The notes: generated from the sequence alone by a model not told the origin. Shown: positions 26,011 through 39,181, counted from the stretch's first letter. The stretch: DNA of 64,000 nucleotides from Brasenia schreberi (GCA_036023115.1 JAYKKT010000073.1:14667001-14731000); one strand, 5' to 3'. Numbers and translations are program-made.

Positions 26011-28938
26011 AACAACAACAACAACAAAGCCTTTTCCCATGCTAGACGGGGTTGACTACATGAATTCTTTGTTTCCACATAGCCCTATCATGTGCCATGT
26101 TAGCCGTTAACTCACAATAAGCTAGATCATTCTTTATTGCTTCTTTCCAACACTTTTATGACCGTCCTCTACCTCTTTTAATACTTTCAAAATCTAGTTT
26201 TTCATACTTTTTTACAAGTTCTTCTTTTGATCTTCTTTTTATATGTCCAAACTACCTTAAACGATATTCTCTCATTTTATCCTCTATTGGTGCTACACAT
26301 AATTTATTTTTAATAATCTCATTATGTATATGGTCTTTTCTTGTATGACCACTCATCCATCTCAACATCTTCATTTCTGTCACAGACATCTTTTGTACAC
26401 GTTGATGATTAACTGTCCAACACTCAGAACCATAAAACATGACAGGTCTAATTGTTGCTCTATAATATTTAACTTTTAACTTTAATGGTATCATCTGATC
26501 ACAAAGAATACCTTATGCTCCTCTCCTTTTTAACTAACCATCATTAATTCTATGTGTAACATCTTCATCAATTCTTCCATCACTCTAAAAAATTGACCCT
26601 AGGTATTTTAAACTTTCCTTTTGGGAGATGCAATATGTGTCAATTTTAATTTATATGTCCACTGAGGTAACCAAATGATCAAAGTTACATTCCATATATT
26701 TTGTCTTTGTTCTACTAAGTTGGAGGCCTTTGCTTTCTAATGTTTATCTCCATAGTTCCAATTTTCTATTAACTTTTTCCTTAGACTCCTCCACTAATAC
26801 AATGTCATCTATAAATAACATACACCAAGATACTTTATCTTAATATGTTTTGTTAACTCATCAATCACCATTATAAATAAGTATGGACTTAAAGTTGATC
26901 CATACTTGATGTAACCCAATATTAACTTCAAAGAAGTCCATCGTTCCTTCATAAGTCCTCACACATGTTTTTGCACCCTTATAAGGTTACCCTATCATAA
27001 GCTTTTTCTATATCAATAAATATCATGTGAAGGTCTTTCTTTTTTGCTCTAAAATGTTTCATAAGACGTCTCAAAAGGTGAATCGCTTCAACGGTAGATC
27101 TATCCAGCATGAATCCAAATTGGTTCTCTGTTGTACTCAATACTTGTTTTAACCTACATTCTATAATTATTTCCCATAATTTCATAGTATGACTCATTAA
27201 CTTGATACCTCGATAATTCGCACAATTCTAAATGTCTCTTTTGTTCTTATATGAGTATAAGTGTACTTGCTCTCTATTCCTTGGGCATCTTTTAATTTTT
27301 CTATATTTTATTAAATAGTCTTGTGAGGCAAGTGATTCTTGTTTCTCTTAGGATTTTCCAAACTTCTATAGGAATATTGTCTGGTCCTACCGATTTATCA
27401 CCCTTCATATGTTTAAGAGCCTATTTGACTTCATTCTTTTGAATACGTCGATAGAAATTATGATTTATATACTTTTTTATTTGGCTAACTCTTTTAATCT
27501 AATACTAACATCTTTATTTTCATTAAAAAGTTTATAAAAATGGTTTTTCCATCTATTTCTTATATCATTATTTGCCACTAAAAATTTTTCATCCTCATCA
27601 ATGCATTTAACATAATTAAGATATTTAGTTTTCTTATCTCTAACCCTAACTATCCTATATCTCTTTCTCCCTCTTTTAAGTTGAGTTTTTTTTTATATAA
27701 ATCCTCCCAAATTTTAGCTTTGTTTCAATAACGGCCTTTTTTGCTTTCTTATAAGCCTCTAAAGTTTTACTAGTTTTTTTAGCATAATGTAATTTGTAAC
27801 ATGCCCACTTTGCCTTGATTTTGTTTTGCACTACTTCACTCCACCACCAAGCTTCTTTTTGTGCCGGTACACCTCCCTTAGATTCACCTAACACATCTTT
27901 CGTCACTTTCCTAATATGTATAGACATATTGTTTCACATATCATAAGGCGTACCAGCATAATTTCAAGCATCTCCTTGAAGGACTTTCTATTTAAATATG
28001 TCTTCTTTTTCGCTTTTGAGGTTCCACCATTTAGTCTGAATAGCTTGATGCACTATTTTTTTCTTTGTCCATTTTTTATTTATAAATCCATAACTAAAAG
28101 TCAATGTTGGGTGGTTAAGTTTTTTCTTAGAATTATCTTGCAATCTTTACAACATGCTTTATCTTTTTTTCTACAAATAAAGTAACCAATTTGTATTTGT
28201 GATAAGCTACTCTTATAAGTAATTAAATGTTCATCTCATTTTTTGAAGATTGTATTGACTATAAAGAGATAAAATGCTATAGCAAAATTTAAAATCTCTC
28301 TATCTTCCTCATTTATATCCTCAAAACCAAAGTTTCCATGAATACCTTGATATCATAATGCCTCTTTACCGACATGTCCATTTAAGTCTCCTCCTCCTTA
28401 CTTGAGTACCATAATTTAAAACACGTATCCTCACTCTCATTTACTTTTTCTCCAACCCACTTTGACTCTTTTAGACATAGAATATCAATCTTTCTCCGAA
28501 TCATAGTATCTACCACCTCCATTAGCTCACCAAACAATGTTTCAATATTTTAAGAACCAATACGAATCTTATTACGTATGACTAACTTCTGTACCCCCAC
28601 ATCCGTCCATATTAAAAATGCGAAGACCCTTTCTGTAATTTATTTACTGCATTCAGGCGGCAATGTAGCGGGACTAACTTATTTACCCACACCCATTCAT
28701 AATGTGGGAACCCTCTGCAATTCATCCGAGCGAAAAACAATGCTTACTTTTCACTACATTCGAACTATGCAGCACATCGCTAGGCAGGAACGCCCCAAAT
28801 CAATACTAATAATTTGTGTAATCCATTATATAAAAATCCGACAAAGTTTTACGCTGACTGTTGGAATCCTAACACAACCCTCTTTTATCCGGGCTTGAGG
28901 CCGGCCATGCAAGGGTGATCCCTTACATGAGCGGAGTT
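26011..28938 (-). mobile_element. Near full-length RTE-clade LINE, decayed
   Basis: Flanked by 16-bp direct repeats AATCAATCATTTGTAT (25995-26010) and AATCAATCATGTGCAT (28939-28954), two mismatches. The 5' UTR lies at the right end (CATGTAAGGGATCACCCTT..). Coding pieces on the minus strand are the linker GVPAQKEAWWWSEVVQNKIKAKW (27870-27800), the RT block [38 protein letters not shown] (27130-26985), and FYGSECWTVNHQ...EMKMLRWMSGHTRKDHIHNEII (26440-26300). It ends in the tail AAAAGGCTTTGTTG(TTG)n. Numerous stops mean it is not active. It is about 2.9 kb and has some internal loss. Confidence 0.93.
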
Positions 28939-28954
28939 AATCAATCATGTGCAT

Positions 28955-29566
28955 AAAAAAAATAAAAAGATTTAACTTAAACGACCAAGACTACATTTGG
29001 CTCATCGAACTCAAAGAGTATTTACAAATTTACAGCCGGTTTTAATGAAAGTTCGTACAGCTTCTATTCAGCTCACTTGTCTAGCAAAGCCTTTTGGAAA
29101 CATTTTTAAATTGTCTTTAGAGTTTTTTTAATTACAAAGAAATTCACACCTAATAACTAAGGTTGTACCGAAAAGCCGTCGGGGTAAAGCCTCTCAATGT
29201 ATGCACCGAAAGCGTTAGCTCAACAGTAGGTATATCTAGCGCCTCGGTCTCCTCATACCTTTCAACAGATATCATTTAAAAGAACATCACATGAAATTAC
29301 CACGCTGCTCTCATATTCTTCACTAACATCAATGAAACGATCTGGTACCGTGCAGACTTATACTGTTATCTGACACAGACGTAGAAATTTAAATTGGGCT
29401 TTGATTTCGGGCAATGAATTACATCAAAACCACTTAAAATTACAAGGAAGAAGAAAATGATTAAGAATAATTAATAAATGAAAGAATGGGGTTTTATTCA
29501 TATAGTATACTCCGATTTCTGTGTTCTTGGTCTCCGGAATGCAATTAGTTAACGTACATTGAATTG
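28955..29566. other. Spacer and 3' flank of the XTH gene
   Basis: AT-rich, no gene recognised. GCGTTAGCTCAACAGTAGG at about 29211 looks like a tRNA A box, but I see no B box after it. Confidence 0.4.
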
Positions 29567-30397
29567 TTACACATAGGACTTCGGGTGGTTCGCTTTACCG
29601 GTGGCGCTTGTGCTTCTCCGCCGGTGGTGAGTTTGGTGCCTGTGGCTAATGCTGAATTTGAATTTGAGATGCCCTGTCCTCTTGAATCTCTGCTGCTCCT
29701 CGAGGTCTAGGATGCACTCCGGCATCGGTGTCGGGTACCGGTCACGGTCATAGCAATGTGAATAAGTCATGTATCTCAACCGGAACCTCCGCATTGCCGC
29801 CCGACCCTCTGGCGATATGGTGGCGAAGTCCTCGGCAGCAATATTATCTTCTTCCTCAGTACACCTCTCGGAGGAGACAAGCTGGATAGGGTCTGCTGCA
29901 CAGCCCTTGAGCACCAGGTCAGTGAATTCGGACACGAAGGGTGCATAGACATAGTTGGCCTTGTACCGGCCGCCAGAAGTGGCCCACGACGAGCCGTCCC
30001 AGATGGTGGCGTACAGCTGCATGGGCTTGGACGGGTAGTCCAATCCCATCTCCGGCATCTTCACCACCTCCCTTATGGGTATATCATCTATGTAGAATCT
30101 GCAAGAGACAGACCTCATCAGTGAATGCAACACATGAAATCAACACCAAGGACACAAGACACGTCTCTTTCATAAGAAATTTCTTTCCAAAATCAGTACA
30201 CAAGATGACACGAGGCGGATAATTTTTTTAGATGCGAGGCCGCGGAGATGGCGGGATTCCTTCTTATGGAAACCAGCTAAAATTAGTGTATCTTTGTCTT
30301 GAAGATCAAGTAAACTCAATCATGAAGACTAACGCGCAGAAGTCTTCCACAAACCATTCACTAAAAACAAACCTTCTTATAGAAAAGCACTCCAGTG

Positions 30398-30463
<66 letters not shown>

Positions 30464-31472
30464 TGGGGTGGTTAACCGCAAACCATCCTAGCAGTATCCG
30501 ACCAAAACACATAAATGAAATGCGTCTGCTTTCTGTAATTGGGTGGACCCATTCTGTATGGGAATAACCACACAAGCATAAACAAAGAAAGAGCCTTTTG
30601 GCTGCTTTCGATAAAGAAACGACCACTAACAAAAAGAGACGAAGCCCACTCTGGAATTGTCTGGCATGCATTCAACTCGATTTCTACGCTCTTCTTTTCG
30701 TCAGCCACGGAATTCCATTTTGACATTTTGTCACCGAATTCCATTTTGTCAGAATTCGCCGGCGACTTACGCCAAACTTGCAATTCGAGAACTCCCCAGA
30801 TAATCTCCGGCATGTCTTTTACCGGTGTCATTCAAGGAGATCTAAAGGAATCTCCGTTTTGGCACTTCTACAGACGAAGCTAGAAAACCCAACACGAAAA
30901 TGACCCGAAGAGAGTGAATTGGTAATGCTGGGTCGTGTTCGGGTTCAATTACCCATTCTTTAATTGATGATAAATGAGTAAGTTTGCAGACTTCATAAAC
31001 CATACCTTATCATACCTAACATGTAAGCATGATGGTCACAAAAGAAGAGGCCTTACATGATGTTCTTGGAGGTCCATAGGATGCTGTACCGATGAAACTC
31101 TTTGGACGGGTCGAACCACAATAGGTACCTCTCTTCCCTCCCATGGTTCGTGCTCCCATTGCCATACACATTGGTTTGAATCCGCCATTCCTTGCCCCGA
31201 ATGTTGCCCAAAAACTCGAAATCCAACTCATCGTGGGTCTTCTCGAAGACATCGCCGTTCGACGTCTGCACATAATAAGAAGCCCCACTTCATTGATAGT
31301 ATAACATCATATATAACCTGCCAATGGTGTTGCTCACTGTTTGACAAATTTTTTTTTAGAGGTGTGAGTGTAAATTTTTAAAGGTTATAAGATATTAAAA
31401 AATGATTAAAAATAATCATATTATATTCATACCATCGAAAAGCAACAGTAGAGTGAGTAATAGTGGGCAGGA

Positions 31473-31536
<64 letters not shown>

Positions 31537-32595
31537 AAAGATATTGTATCTCATTTATGATTGATCATTGTTTTACGAGTATATGAGTATAATAATATTA
31601 TTTTTAGTATATTTTTAGAAATCTCTTTAAAAAAATTTAAATTATACATTATGTAAACATGTCGAGATAGATACAATCATGTTTTTCTATATATACTTAC
31701 ATATATAAAAAGATTCATAAATGCTAATATATCGAAATAAATCTCGACTATCTAAATCGAAAGAATGATGGTTAATATTTTAATTTTAAAAACAAATTAT
31801 ATATATAACATAATGATTAATGAAAGGTAACAATTGATTTGCCTTCTTAAAAGGCAACTGTCTTTGAGTTAGAGTCGTCAACGGGTGATTTTACTTAATA
31901 TCTTCCATGTTGCAATCAATAGCCAACTGGCCCAGAAGAAAAGACTTGTAGAGGTTGAGGCTAACATTTTTTCAAACTCAAGCAACCATGTGATAGGTTT
32001 GCAAGAGTCTTACACGCTACTCAATTCAGAATCGAAAGATTACGCCAAGACCTTCAGGTTGAAAGAGGTCACGAGTTCCACGCCCACCGCGCGTGCATCT
32101 TGTAGGGCACTTTGACCCATTTATCGCACCAGCTTGCCAATTATTAGAATGGAGAATCAACCATAATTTCCTCCTTTTCTCATGTCGCCCTATCAAACTC
32201 GTCGACAATATTGACATTTGCAGAAAAAAATTAAAAAAGAAGGAAAAGTACACATAATTTCCTCTTTTTTCACGTTTTGCCATATGAAATCCATCGAGAA
32301 TATTGAAATTTGAAGAGAAAAGTGGAATTTAAAAAATTTAAGAAAAGAAGAAGAAGGTGCCATGAGCGCAATCTCAACTGGCGGGGTTCTTCGACTCTCA
32401 CGCTGTAGTGGTGAGTTCCATTTCTGACTGATGTTTAAATTATTAATTATTAAAGAAAGGACTCTCACAACAAAAGAAAGTGAAAAATCGTCACCATATT
32501 CGTCCATATTCGTGATCGGAAATGACCCGACGTCATGGAATCGGGAAAACCGTCACGACAAAACCGATTCTCCATCCATTCGGCTTAAATCGTCC

Positions 32596-32649
<54 letters not shown>

Positions 32650-33129
32650 GAAAAAAGTTAACTTTTGTTTCTGTTGTGGTGAAACTAAGCTGGCAAATTA
32701 TCGACTTACGTAGAAGGCGACGACGACGCCGGCGGTGTAGTTGGAGGGCAGCTTGATGGACGCGCTGAAGAGACCGTGGTGGTACAGATCCTTTGAGATG
32801 AAACCCGAGCCTGCAACAAGATCGTCGATCAGAGTTCTCCCTCTAACAAACCAAAATCGAAACGTCACCCATTCGACTTCGAAGGCGTAACGAGAATTTA
32901 AACGTTGAGAAATAATACCGGAGTATTTGTCGAGGAGAAGGCGGAGGGACTTGTCGTCGGGGGAACGGAGGATGTTGAAGTCGCCGAAGAGAGGAGCGTA
33001 GAAGTCGTTGAAGGACAGCGCCGTGACGTTGAAAGCCACGGAGAGGGTCGATGCTACTGAAAGGAGGACGACGATGGAGACGGCGATCGCCGCCGCTAGT
33101 CTCTCGTTCAAGGGGAACAGAGGCGCCAT
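29567..33129 (-). CDS. XTH: Xyloglucan endotransglucosylase/hydrolase, group III (XTH29/30-like)
   Basis: Exons (minus): 33129-32919, 32810-32710, 31265-31057, 30098-29567. They give 350 residues with phase kept and GT-AG at each intron. The enzyme cuts and rejoins xyloglucan chains in the cell wall. N-terminus MAPLFPLNERLAAAIAVSIVVLLS is a signal peptide. Exon 2 and 3 give LYHHGLFSASIKLPSNYTAGVVVAFYTSNGDVFEKT and the GH16 catalytic motif HDELDFEFLG, with both catalytic Glu residues, followed by an N-glycosylation site at NGST. Exon 4 holds the XTH C-terminal region with paired Cys (KGCAADP, SERC, YSHCYDRDRYP, PECILD) and a basic His/Arg-rich tail. RSPDDKSLRLLLDKYSGSGF and SKEFHRYSILWT are closest to Arabidopsis XTH30 as I remember it. 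Group III members are often hydrolytic, but activity is not deducible here. The gene looks intact. Confidence 0.96.
30400..30460. repeat. (TA)30 microsatellite in XTH intron 3
   Basis: 61 bp of pure TA within intron 30099-31056. Confidence 0.96.
31476..31533. repeat. (TA)29 microsatellite in XTH intron 2
   Basis: Pure TA within intron 31266-32709. The rest of that intron is AT-rich and holds no gene. Confidence 0.96.
32598..32644. repeat. (TA)23 microsatellite in XTH intron 2
   Basis: Pure TA about 65 bp from the exon 2 donor (32709). Confidence 0.96.
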
Positions 33130-33189
33130 GGCGTTGCTCGTTTCTCGTCCAGCGTGACGCTCTCCAGCGCCTTTGCTTCTCCGTTCCAC

Positions 33190-34540
33190 TGTTTATTTAT
33201 TTGGTTCGCCGCGTCGCTTCTTCGTTTTTCACTCTCCCACACTCATATCGAATGATGACCTGGACGGCCACCAGTTCTTATCTGTTTTAGACGTCGGGAA
33301 TTCACCCTTTTCGATGCACCACAAAAGCCCATAGTCAACTTCAAAAATTACTGACGAACCTTTTCGTGTTGATTGCATGCCAAGACCTGGACGCCATTAG
33401 TTCTATTGGATCCTAATATATTTGAGCCGACTTGATCGATCTCTGATTTGGATGCCGATTAAGCATGTCATGACACAACGATACTATGCCCAGTTCACGA
33501 TAAAATTATTAAAAAAATATTATATCGCACTAAAAGGTAAAATTAAAAATAAGCTTTAAATAATTTGAACATGTTAAAAGACGGATCATATAGTGGCAAA
33601 CCCATTTTAAGGCCTGAAATTTGAAAAATATAGAAAAACCAAACGCTACATCTAAATACAAATGTGTCTTACCTGAAATACAAGTGTGCCTCATCCTAAG
33701 AGAATTCTTGTATCGGTCATTGTATATGAAGCTTCGATATAAGAGGCACCTATTTTGAAAGAAGTAGGAAGAACCTGCTGAGAATTGGAATCCAACTCAA
33801 TCCAAACTTTCTTGAACCTCTAGGTTCGTTTTGGTCTTATAGTAGAATCTTCTTCTTTTATGGATCAAACTCACCGATTAAGATTTGTAATAAAGGCGGG
33901 TCGAGATAGTCATGTCAATGCGAAACTGGTGTAAAGGTATTTTAGGTATTTCGTCTCAGCTCAGGAAAGCGCGTCGGGCGGTCATTGCGTAGTCGTTAGA
34001 CGCCACGCTAGCAAACTAAAACCTTCTGTACCGAAACTTGCAGACGTGGCTCTTTGACACCCCATCTGTGTTGGCCACATGCCACGTCACCAACCCGCTG
34101 TTTTTGGTTTTAGCTCGGACTCGGACCGATGCCTGACTTGACGCTCTGGCTCCACTCTGTTAATATCCGAGATGGAGCTGTTTTGGTCGACGCCTAAAAC
34201 GGGAAATTGCCACCACCGTCACCTTCGGCCGGCCGATGATGGCTGCGTGACGGCAAGAGACGATCAAGGTAAAAGGAATACTCGGTTTATTTAAAAGGAT
34301 GATACCTTATGAACTCTTTCTTTCTTTAATATTTCAACAGAGATTTTTCTGTTGTTTCCGAGCGGGAGAAGATGAATGAATGAGTGGGCAATCAGGTGAG
34401 GGCGGTGATTAGAATAAAGGAGCCGCAAATCTCCCGGGGAACAATGTGTAACTTTCGATGCAAGTAAGAGGCAAAATGCCGCCGCCTCTTGAATACTGTT
34501 TTTTATTTGGTATCGTTTTTCTCTCCGTCTTTGGGTAAAA
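33190..34540. other. 5' flank of the XTH gene, no gene recognised
   Basis: An AAATAAATAAA stretch at about 33194-33204 (minus) is the only TATA-like element near the start, but it lies under 80 bp from the ATG and I do not call it a promoter. The remainder shows no coding signal that I can support. Confidence 0.4.
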
Positions 34541-34544
34541 CGGA

Positions 34545-34815
34545 GAATTGATTCAGAACCAATTCTGGCTGGGTTGAACTGGATCAAACTATTTGTTGAA
34601 CCGACTAGAACCGAAACCGGGGATCTCATGGTCCTTATTTGGTACTATAAATATTGAAGAATTGATTCAGAACCAAAATCAGCGACTGGAACCGCAGATT
34701 CCAAATGCTTTTTTATTTTGGTTTTAAGTTCCAAAACTAGAACCAAATTTAAAACCGAAACCATAACCAAATCCAGCTCAATTTAAGTTCCAGGTTTTGG
34801 TGAAATCGGAACCGG
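34545..34815. repeat. GGTTC/GAACC-rich repeat
   Basis: Dense GAACC, GGTTC and related motifs (GAATTGATTCAGAACCA twice, near 34545 and 34659) with no coding potential. It resembles the subterminal repeats of the blocks at 35290-35790 and 40885-41310. Confidence 0.5.
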
Positions 34816-35084
34816 TGGTACTCTTTTACCCGGTATCAGACAAGTCTATTTTTGTTATTCTTTTTTTTGTTAACGAAAAACTTTTCTGTGGCACCACTGA
34901 ACTCCCAAAACATGAAGTTGACACTCTATCAGGCGCTGAATTTGCCGCCGCCACCACCACCACCACCCTCTTTGGCCGCATCACCTTTGGGATGCATAAA
35001 AAGAAAAAAGCAGATACTCATAGTTTATTTGCATGGATGACATTATTACAAATCTTCTCTAATGCATGAAAACATTAACTGAAC

Positions 35085-35225
35085 GGCAGGACGCTTTAGT
35101 GTCATTCCTACTGGTGGGGAGTTCGATTCTCAAAGAATGCATATGTGGGTGCGTGTGCATTATGTTTCGGCCTCCTCTTACGAGTAGAGATTTTTTTTTC
35201 CTTTTCTTTTAAAACTGAAAAGGCA
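35085..35225 (+). repeat. Possible SINE fragment
   Basis: GGGGAGTTCGATTCTC near 35116 matches a pol III B box. It is followed by TGTGGGTGCGTGTGCATTATG and GCCTCCTCTTACGAGTAGAG, then a T-rich tail. No good A box and no target duplication were found. Confidence 0.35.
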
Positions 35226-35289
35226 ATTGAGTAGGAAATTAGGAGATTTTTTTTTTCCTTTTCCTTTTCCTTTCCTTTTCTTTTAAGGA

Positions 35290-35790
35290 ACCATTGGAAC
35301 TGAACCAAACCGGTTCTAAATGTCGAGTGGTTTGGTTCTAACAGGAAAAATAATTGGTGGTTCAGTTCATGGTTCTAATGTTAGGACCGAACCATGAGAA
35401 CTGAATCGAACCATTACATATACATGTATATATGTACATATAAAATTCATATGCTTATAAACATAGAAAACTTGATAAACTTATAAGTTTATACATATAT
35501 ATATATATATATGAGTTTTATAACCTTATATATAAGTTTATAAGTTCGTATATATGAGTTTTATAACCTCATATACATATTAAATTTAGATCTAAATCTA
35601 AATAATAAGATGACAAACACTCAAAATTTAGTCCAACCCCAAGTAAAGTAGAACCAATTCAGAATCGAACCAAACCAGAACCAACAGTCCCGTTCATGTC
35701 ATGGTTTGATTCGGTTCCCTAAATACTGCGAACCACGAATAGTGGTTTGCTTTGAGGTTGGGGCTAAAACTGAACCATGAACACCCCTAC
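35290..35790. mobile_element. Non-autonomous element with GGTTC-rich arms (hAT-like?)
   Basis: The two arms (35290-35410 and 35640-35790) are rich in GGTTC/GAACC in both orientations. The centre is AT-rich, with ATATGAGTTTTATAACCT repeated twice. The right end reads GAACCATGAACACCCCTA; the reverse complement TAGGGGTGTTCATGGTTC looks like the end of plant non-autonomous hAT elements. No matching left terminus was found. The block at 40885-41310 has the same layout. Confidence 0.5.
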
Positions 35791-36229
35791 ATGTGGCACA
35801 TATATTTTGTTAAATTTGTGGTTCATTTGTTAAATATTTGAAGTTGAAACTCCACGAGCATGTCGTTTGTACACGCCTTTATTTATTTTCTTGCTCGTCT
35901 TATTTCCATGATAGGTCGATTTCTATTGGCAACCGATTATTTTTAGGAAAACTTTTACTTTTATATCTTTCGTTTGCAAAATTGTCAATTTAATATCTTT
36001 TATTTTTTAAATTTAGTGATACGTAGTTTGTGTTGTAGTGTCAATAGGTAAAGTCATTCTTCTCGACATGACACATTTACATTAGCTTCACATTTTTTCA
36101 TACGTGCCCAAGTGTTATGATAGGCCTCAACCACATGTTACTAAAGTGTTAAAATATATTATAAAATTTTATAACAATAATTTAACATAATATATATTGA
36201 AAGTAAATGTTATGTTTTTAAATATTAAT
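35791..36229. other. AT-rich spacer
   Basis: Nothing recognised. Confidence 0.5.
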
Positions 36230-36234
36230 CTTTT

Positions 36235-36345
36235 CCCTTAACGTGAGGCAGAAGCAGGGTATGCACACCCGGGAGTCAAACTCATGGTCAGCATCACTTG
36301 TCAAAAGCCCCACCAGGTGGGCTAACCCCCCGAGTGCATGTTTCT
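36235..36345 (-). repeat. tRNA-derived SINE-like head
   Basis: On the minus strand: GGGGGGTTAGCCCACCTGGTG (A-box-like TTAGCCCACCTGG) and ~45 bp on GAGTTTGACTCCCGGG (B-box-like). It does not fold as a proper tRNA, so it is likely a SINE piece. Confidence 0.5.
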
Positions 36346-36493
36346 GTTTGTGTCATGTTGACAGTGCACCAAATACAAGTCACTCGAAGTGTCTTTGACA
36401 ATGCTAATTTACGGCAACGGCAAGAACCGATCATCGGTGCAAAGCGTTCTAATGCTTGAACACTTAAACTGATGAGGAGTCGCGTTGGTTGAG

Positions 36494-36596
36494 AACAACA
36501 ACAACAACTAAGACTTTTCTCATACTAAACGGATCGGTTAGATAGATTCTTTGTTTCCACAGATCCCTATCGTGTCATGTAGCGTTTGAGAACAAC
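36494..36596 (-). mobile_element. Short 5'-truncated LINE tail
   Basis: A second, shorter copy of the LINE 3' tail lies next to the larger one: (AAC)n then TAAGACTTTTCTCATACTAAACGG and CACAGATCCCTATCGTG. GCGTTGGTTGAG before it and GCGTTTGAG after it may be a decayed duplication. Confidence 0.65.
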
Positions 36597-37476
36597 AACA
36601 ACAACAATTAAGCCTTTTCCCATACTAGACGGGGTCGGCTACATTGATTCTTTGTTTCCACAGATCCCTATCGTGTGCCATGTTAGCAGTTAACTCCCAA
36701 TAAGCTATATCATTCTTTATTGTTTATTTCCAACACTTTTGTGGTCGTCCTCTACCTCTTTTAATACTTTTAAAATTTAGTTTTTGTAACATTCTTACAG
36801 GTTCTTCTTTTGATCTTCTTTCTATATGTCCAAACCATCTTAAACGATGTTCTCTCATTTTATCCTCTATTGGTGTCACTCCTAATTTGTTTCTAATAAC
36901 CTCATTATGTATACGGTCTTTTCTTGTATGACCACTCATCCATCTCAACATCTTCATTTCTGTCACAAACATCTTTTATACATGTTGATGATTAAGTGCC
37001 CAACACTCAGAACCATAAAACATGGCAGGCCTAATTGCTGCTCTATAATATTTACCTTTTAATTTTAATGGTATCTTCTTATCACAAAGAATACCTGATG
37101 CTCCTCTCCATTTTAACCAACAAGCATTAATTCTATGTGTAACATCTCCATCAATTCTTTCATCACTCTGAAAAATTGATCCTAGGTATTTAAAACTTTC
37201 CTTTTGGGGAATGTAATGTGTGCCAATTTTAATTTCTATGTCCTCTGAAGTAGCCAAATGATCAAACTTACATTCCATATATTCTGTCTTTGTTCTACTA
37301 AGTCGGAGGCCTTTGCTTTCTAATGTTTCTCTCCATAGTTCCAATTTTCTATTAACTTTTTCCTTAGACTCCTCCACTAAAACAATGTCATCTGCAAATA
37401 ACATACACCAAGGTACTTCATCTTGAATATGTTTTGTTAACTCATCCATCATCATTATAAATAAGTATGGACTAAT
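36597..37476 (-). mobile_element. 5'-truncated RTE-clade LINE (C-terminal half of RT and tail)
   Basis: Good coding similarity on the minus strand in two frames. 37491-36976 reads YLFIMMMDELTKHIQDEVPWCMLFADDIVLVEES, which contains the RT catalytic box (here FADDIV), then RKLELWRETLESKGLRLSRTKTEYMEC, FKYLGSIFQSD and AAIRPAMFYGSECWALNHQ. 36972-36724 reads EMKMLRWMSGHTRKDRIHNEVIRNKLGVTPIEDKMREHRLRWFGHIERR. It is the best preserved RT of the family in this window but is broken off at the 5' side and frameshifted near 36975. Confidence 0.93.
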
Positions 37477-38120
37477 CCACTCAAATATCATGGCTTACTT
37501 GTGTAGAACAAATCCATAAAATATCTTCTGCTTCAAGGTCCTTGTATCATGGCTTACTTGTGTAGAAATACAGACTTACAAGAGAAATTATGAAGCACTC
37601 GAAGCCCTTGCTTTTACTATCCACTCAAAACCACCAAATTGGTAGCCGGAGTGAAAATCTTGCAACTGCCATTCTTTATATGTATATATATAAAGACTCA
37701 ATTTAAATGACACAAATTATCCTAATTTATATATTTTGATGAAGTGTGAAGCTCGAAAATCCGTGTAAAATATCTCAGTGCTTTCTTCGTTCCTTTTTTT
37801 ATAGAGCTGCTGAGGCGGTTCTTGATTTGTCATTTTCTTTACTTCATCGTTTCATGCTCCAGAACACCCCTTTCTGCTTTAGTCCTTTATAAGGTTGCCA
37901 ATAGGATTTGACTAAGTGTATCGGATTGCTATATTTTTGGGAGAAAGGAATAAAACAGTGAAGTCTAACCAGACTGGAAAAGAAATTGTAATCTCCGCTA
38001 ATCAGAAGACAGATCAGAAGCCTTTCAAGATTCACCAAGAGTTGCTATGATTAGAAAGCACAATGCTAGACACACAATATACGTTTCCATGTCCAGAAAA
38101 ATTGCTAGCCATATGGAATG
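37477..38120. other. Spacer with a 23-bp direct repeat
   Basis: TATCATGGCTTACTTGTGTA lies at about 37487 and again at about 37546. No gene recognised. Confidence 0.5.
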
Positions 38121-38124
38121 ATAA

Positions 38125-38310
38125 TACGGAAACTAAGCCTTTTCCAATACCAGATGGAGTCTGCTACAATGTGCCAAGCTGCCAGTCAACTCATGAGATT
38201 CTTTATCGTTTTATCGTTTGTTTCCAATACTTTTGTGATGGTTCACTTTCTTTTTTTACCATTTTCATACCTTCTTACTGGAACCATCCTCAAATTGCCT
38301 AAAATTTCAC
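38125..38310 (-). mobile_element. Diverged LINE tail fragment
   Basis: ACTAAGCCTTTTCCAATACC, GGAGTCTGCTAC, GTGCCAAGCTGCCAGTCAACT and TTTGTTTCCAATACTTTTGTG follow the same order as the LINE tail at 36600-36745 but with many differences, so it is an older or different subfamily. Confidence 0.6.
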
Positions 38311-39181
38311 GATATTTTTTGTCAAACATATTAGCAGGCAATCTCATATTAACCATATTAATCATGACTTCTAGCATCCGACTTTACCAAAGAACTTGTG
38401 AATGAACTCATATTTAATCATGGTTTCTAGATGTGTGCAAAAAGAATCAACACTCTGTTCAGTACAGTGGTTGAAAGGCTGCCGGAAGAGTACAGAAGAG
38501 AATTTGATAATACTGGATTTTACCGACAAATCACTACAGAACAGAATTTGATACGCGGGACTTACCAACAGATCTAAACAAAAAAGATTTATAAAAGTAC
38601 TTCATAGAAAGCTTTTTCAGATTCACTGAATCCCATGACTGAATAAAGCAACCCAGTCTACGAACAAAGCATAGCCAATGCAGATACCGACATAAAGTTA
38701 CTACATACAGAATTGGCCAAGAATGGATCGTCGTCATCAGCACCTAAAATTATGCTGAACAGGAATAAGCAAAGAACTTCTCAACTTCTGCACATCAACA
38801 ACCAGCAGCACTTTGTATTTTATTATCAACTAAAATTACTTGAATTTGCACAGAGCAGAGACCTGTGGCAAAAATGTAAGAGATTTGCACAACTTATCAT
38901 CTGATCATCATGTTGAATTGATTAAAGAAGGAAAAGGAAGGAGGATCCATGATATCATTGTTACCACTTCTGAAAGCTGAAACAATGTCAAATTGTAATT
39001 TATCCCAGCAAAAAGCCTTCTGGGTGTATAGAGCATGCACACGCAGATAAATACACACAGACTTACATGGAACAGGCATTGACGACCACTAAACTGCATG
39101 CAAGTCACCAAGGTGTTAGACGTAAAACAGGAAAAAGATCAGTAGAATGCATGATGATGATGCACATTGCCAGAAAACAAG
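38311..39181. other. Spacer, 3' flank of the DnaJ pseudogene
   Basis: No gene recognised. Confidence 0.5.

Noticed and set aside
34291..34629. 112-aa ORF as a gene
   Set aside because: No similarity known to me; it ends inside the GGTTC-rich repeat.
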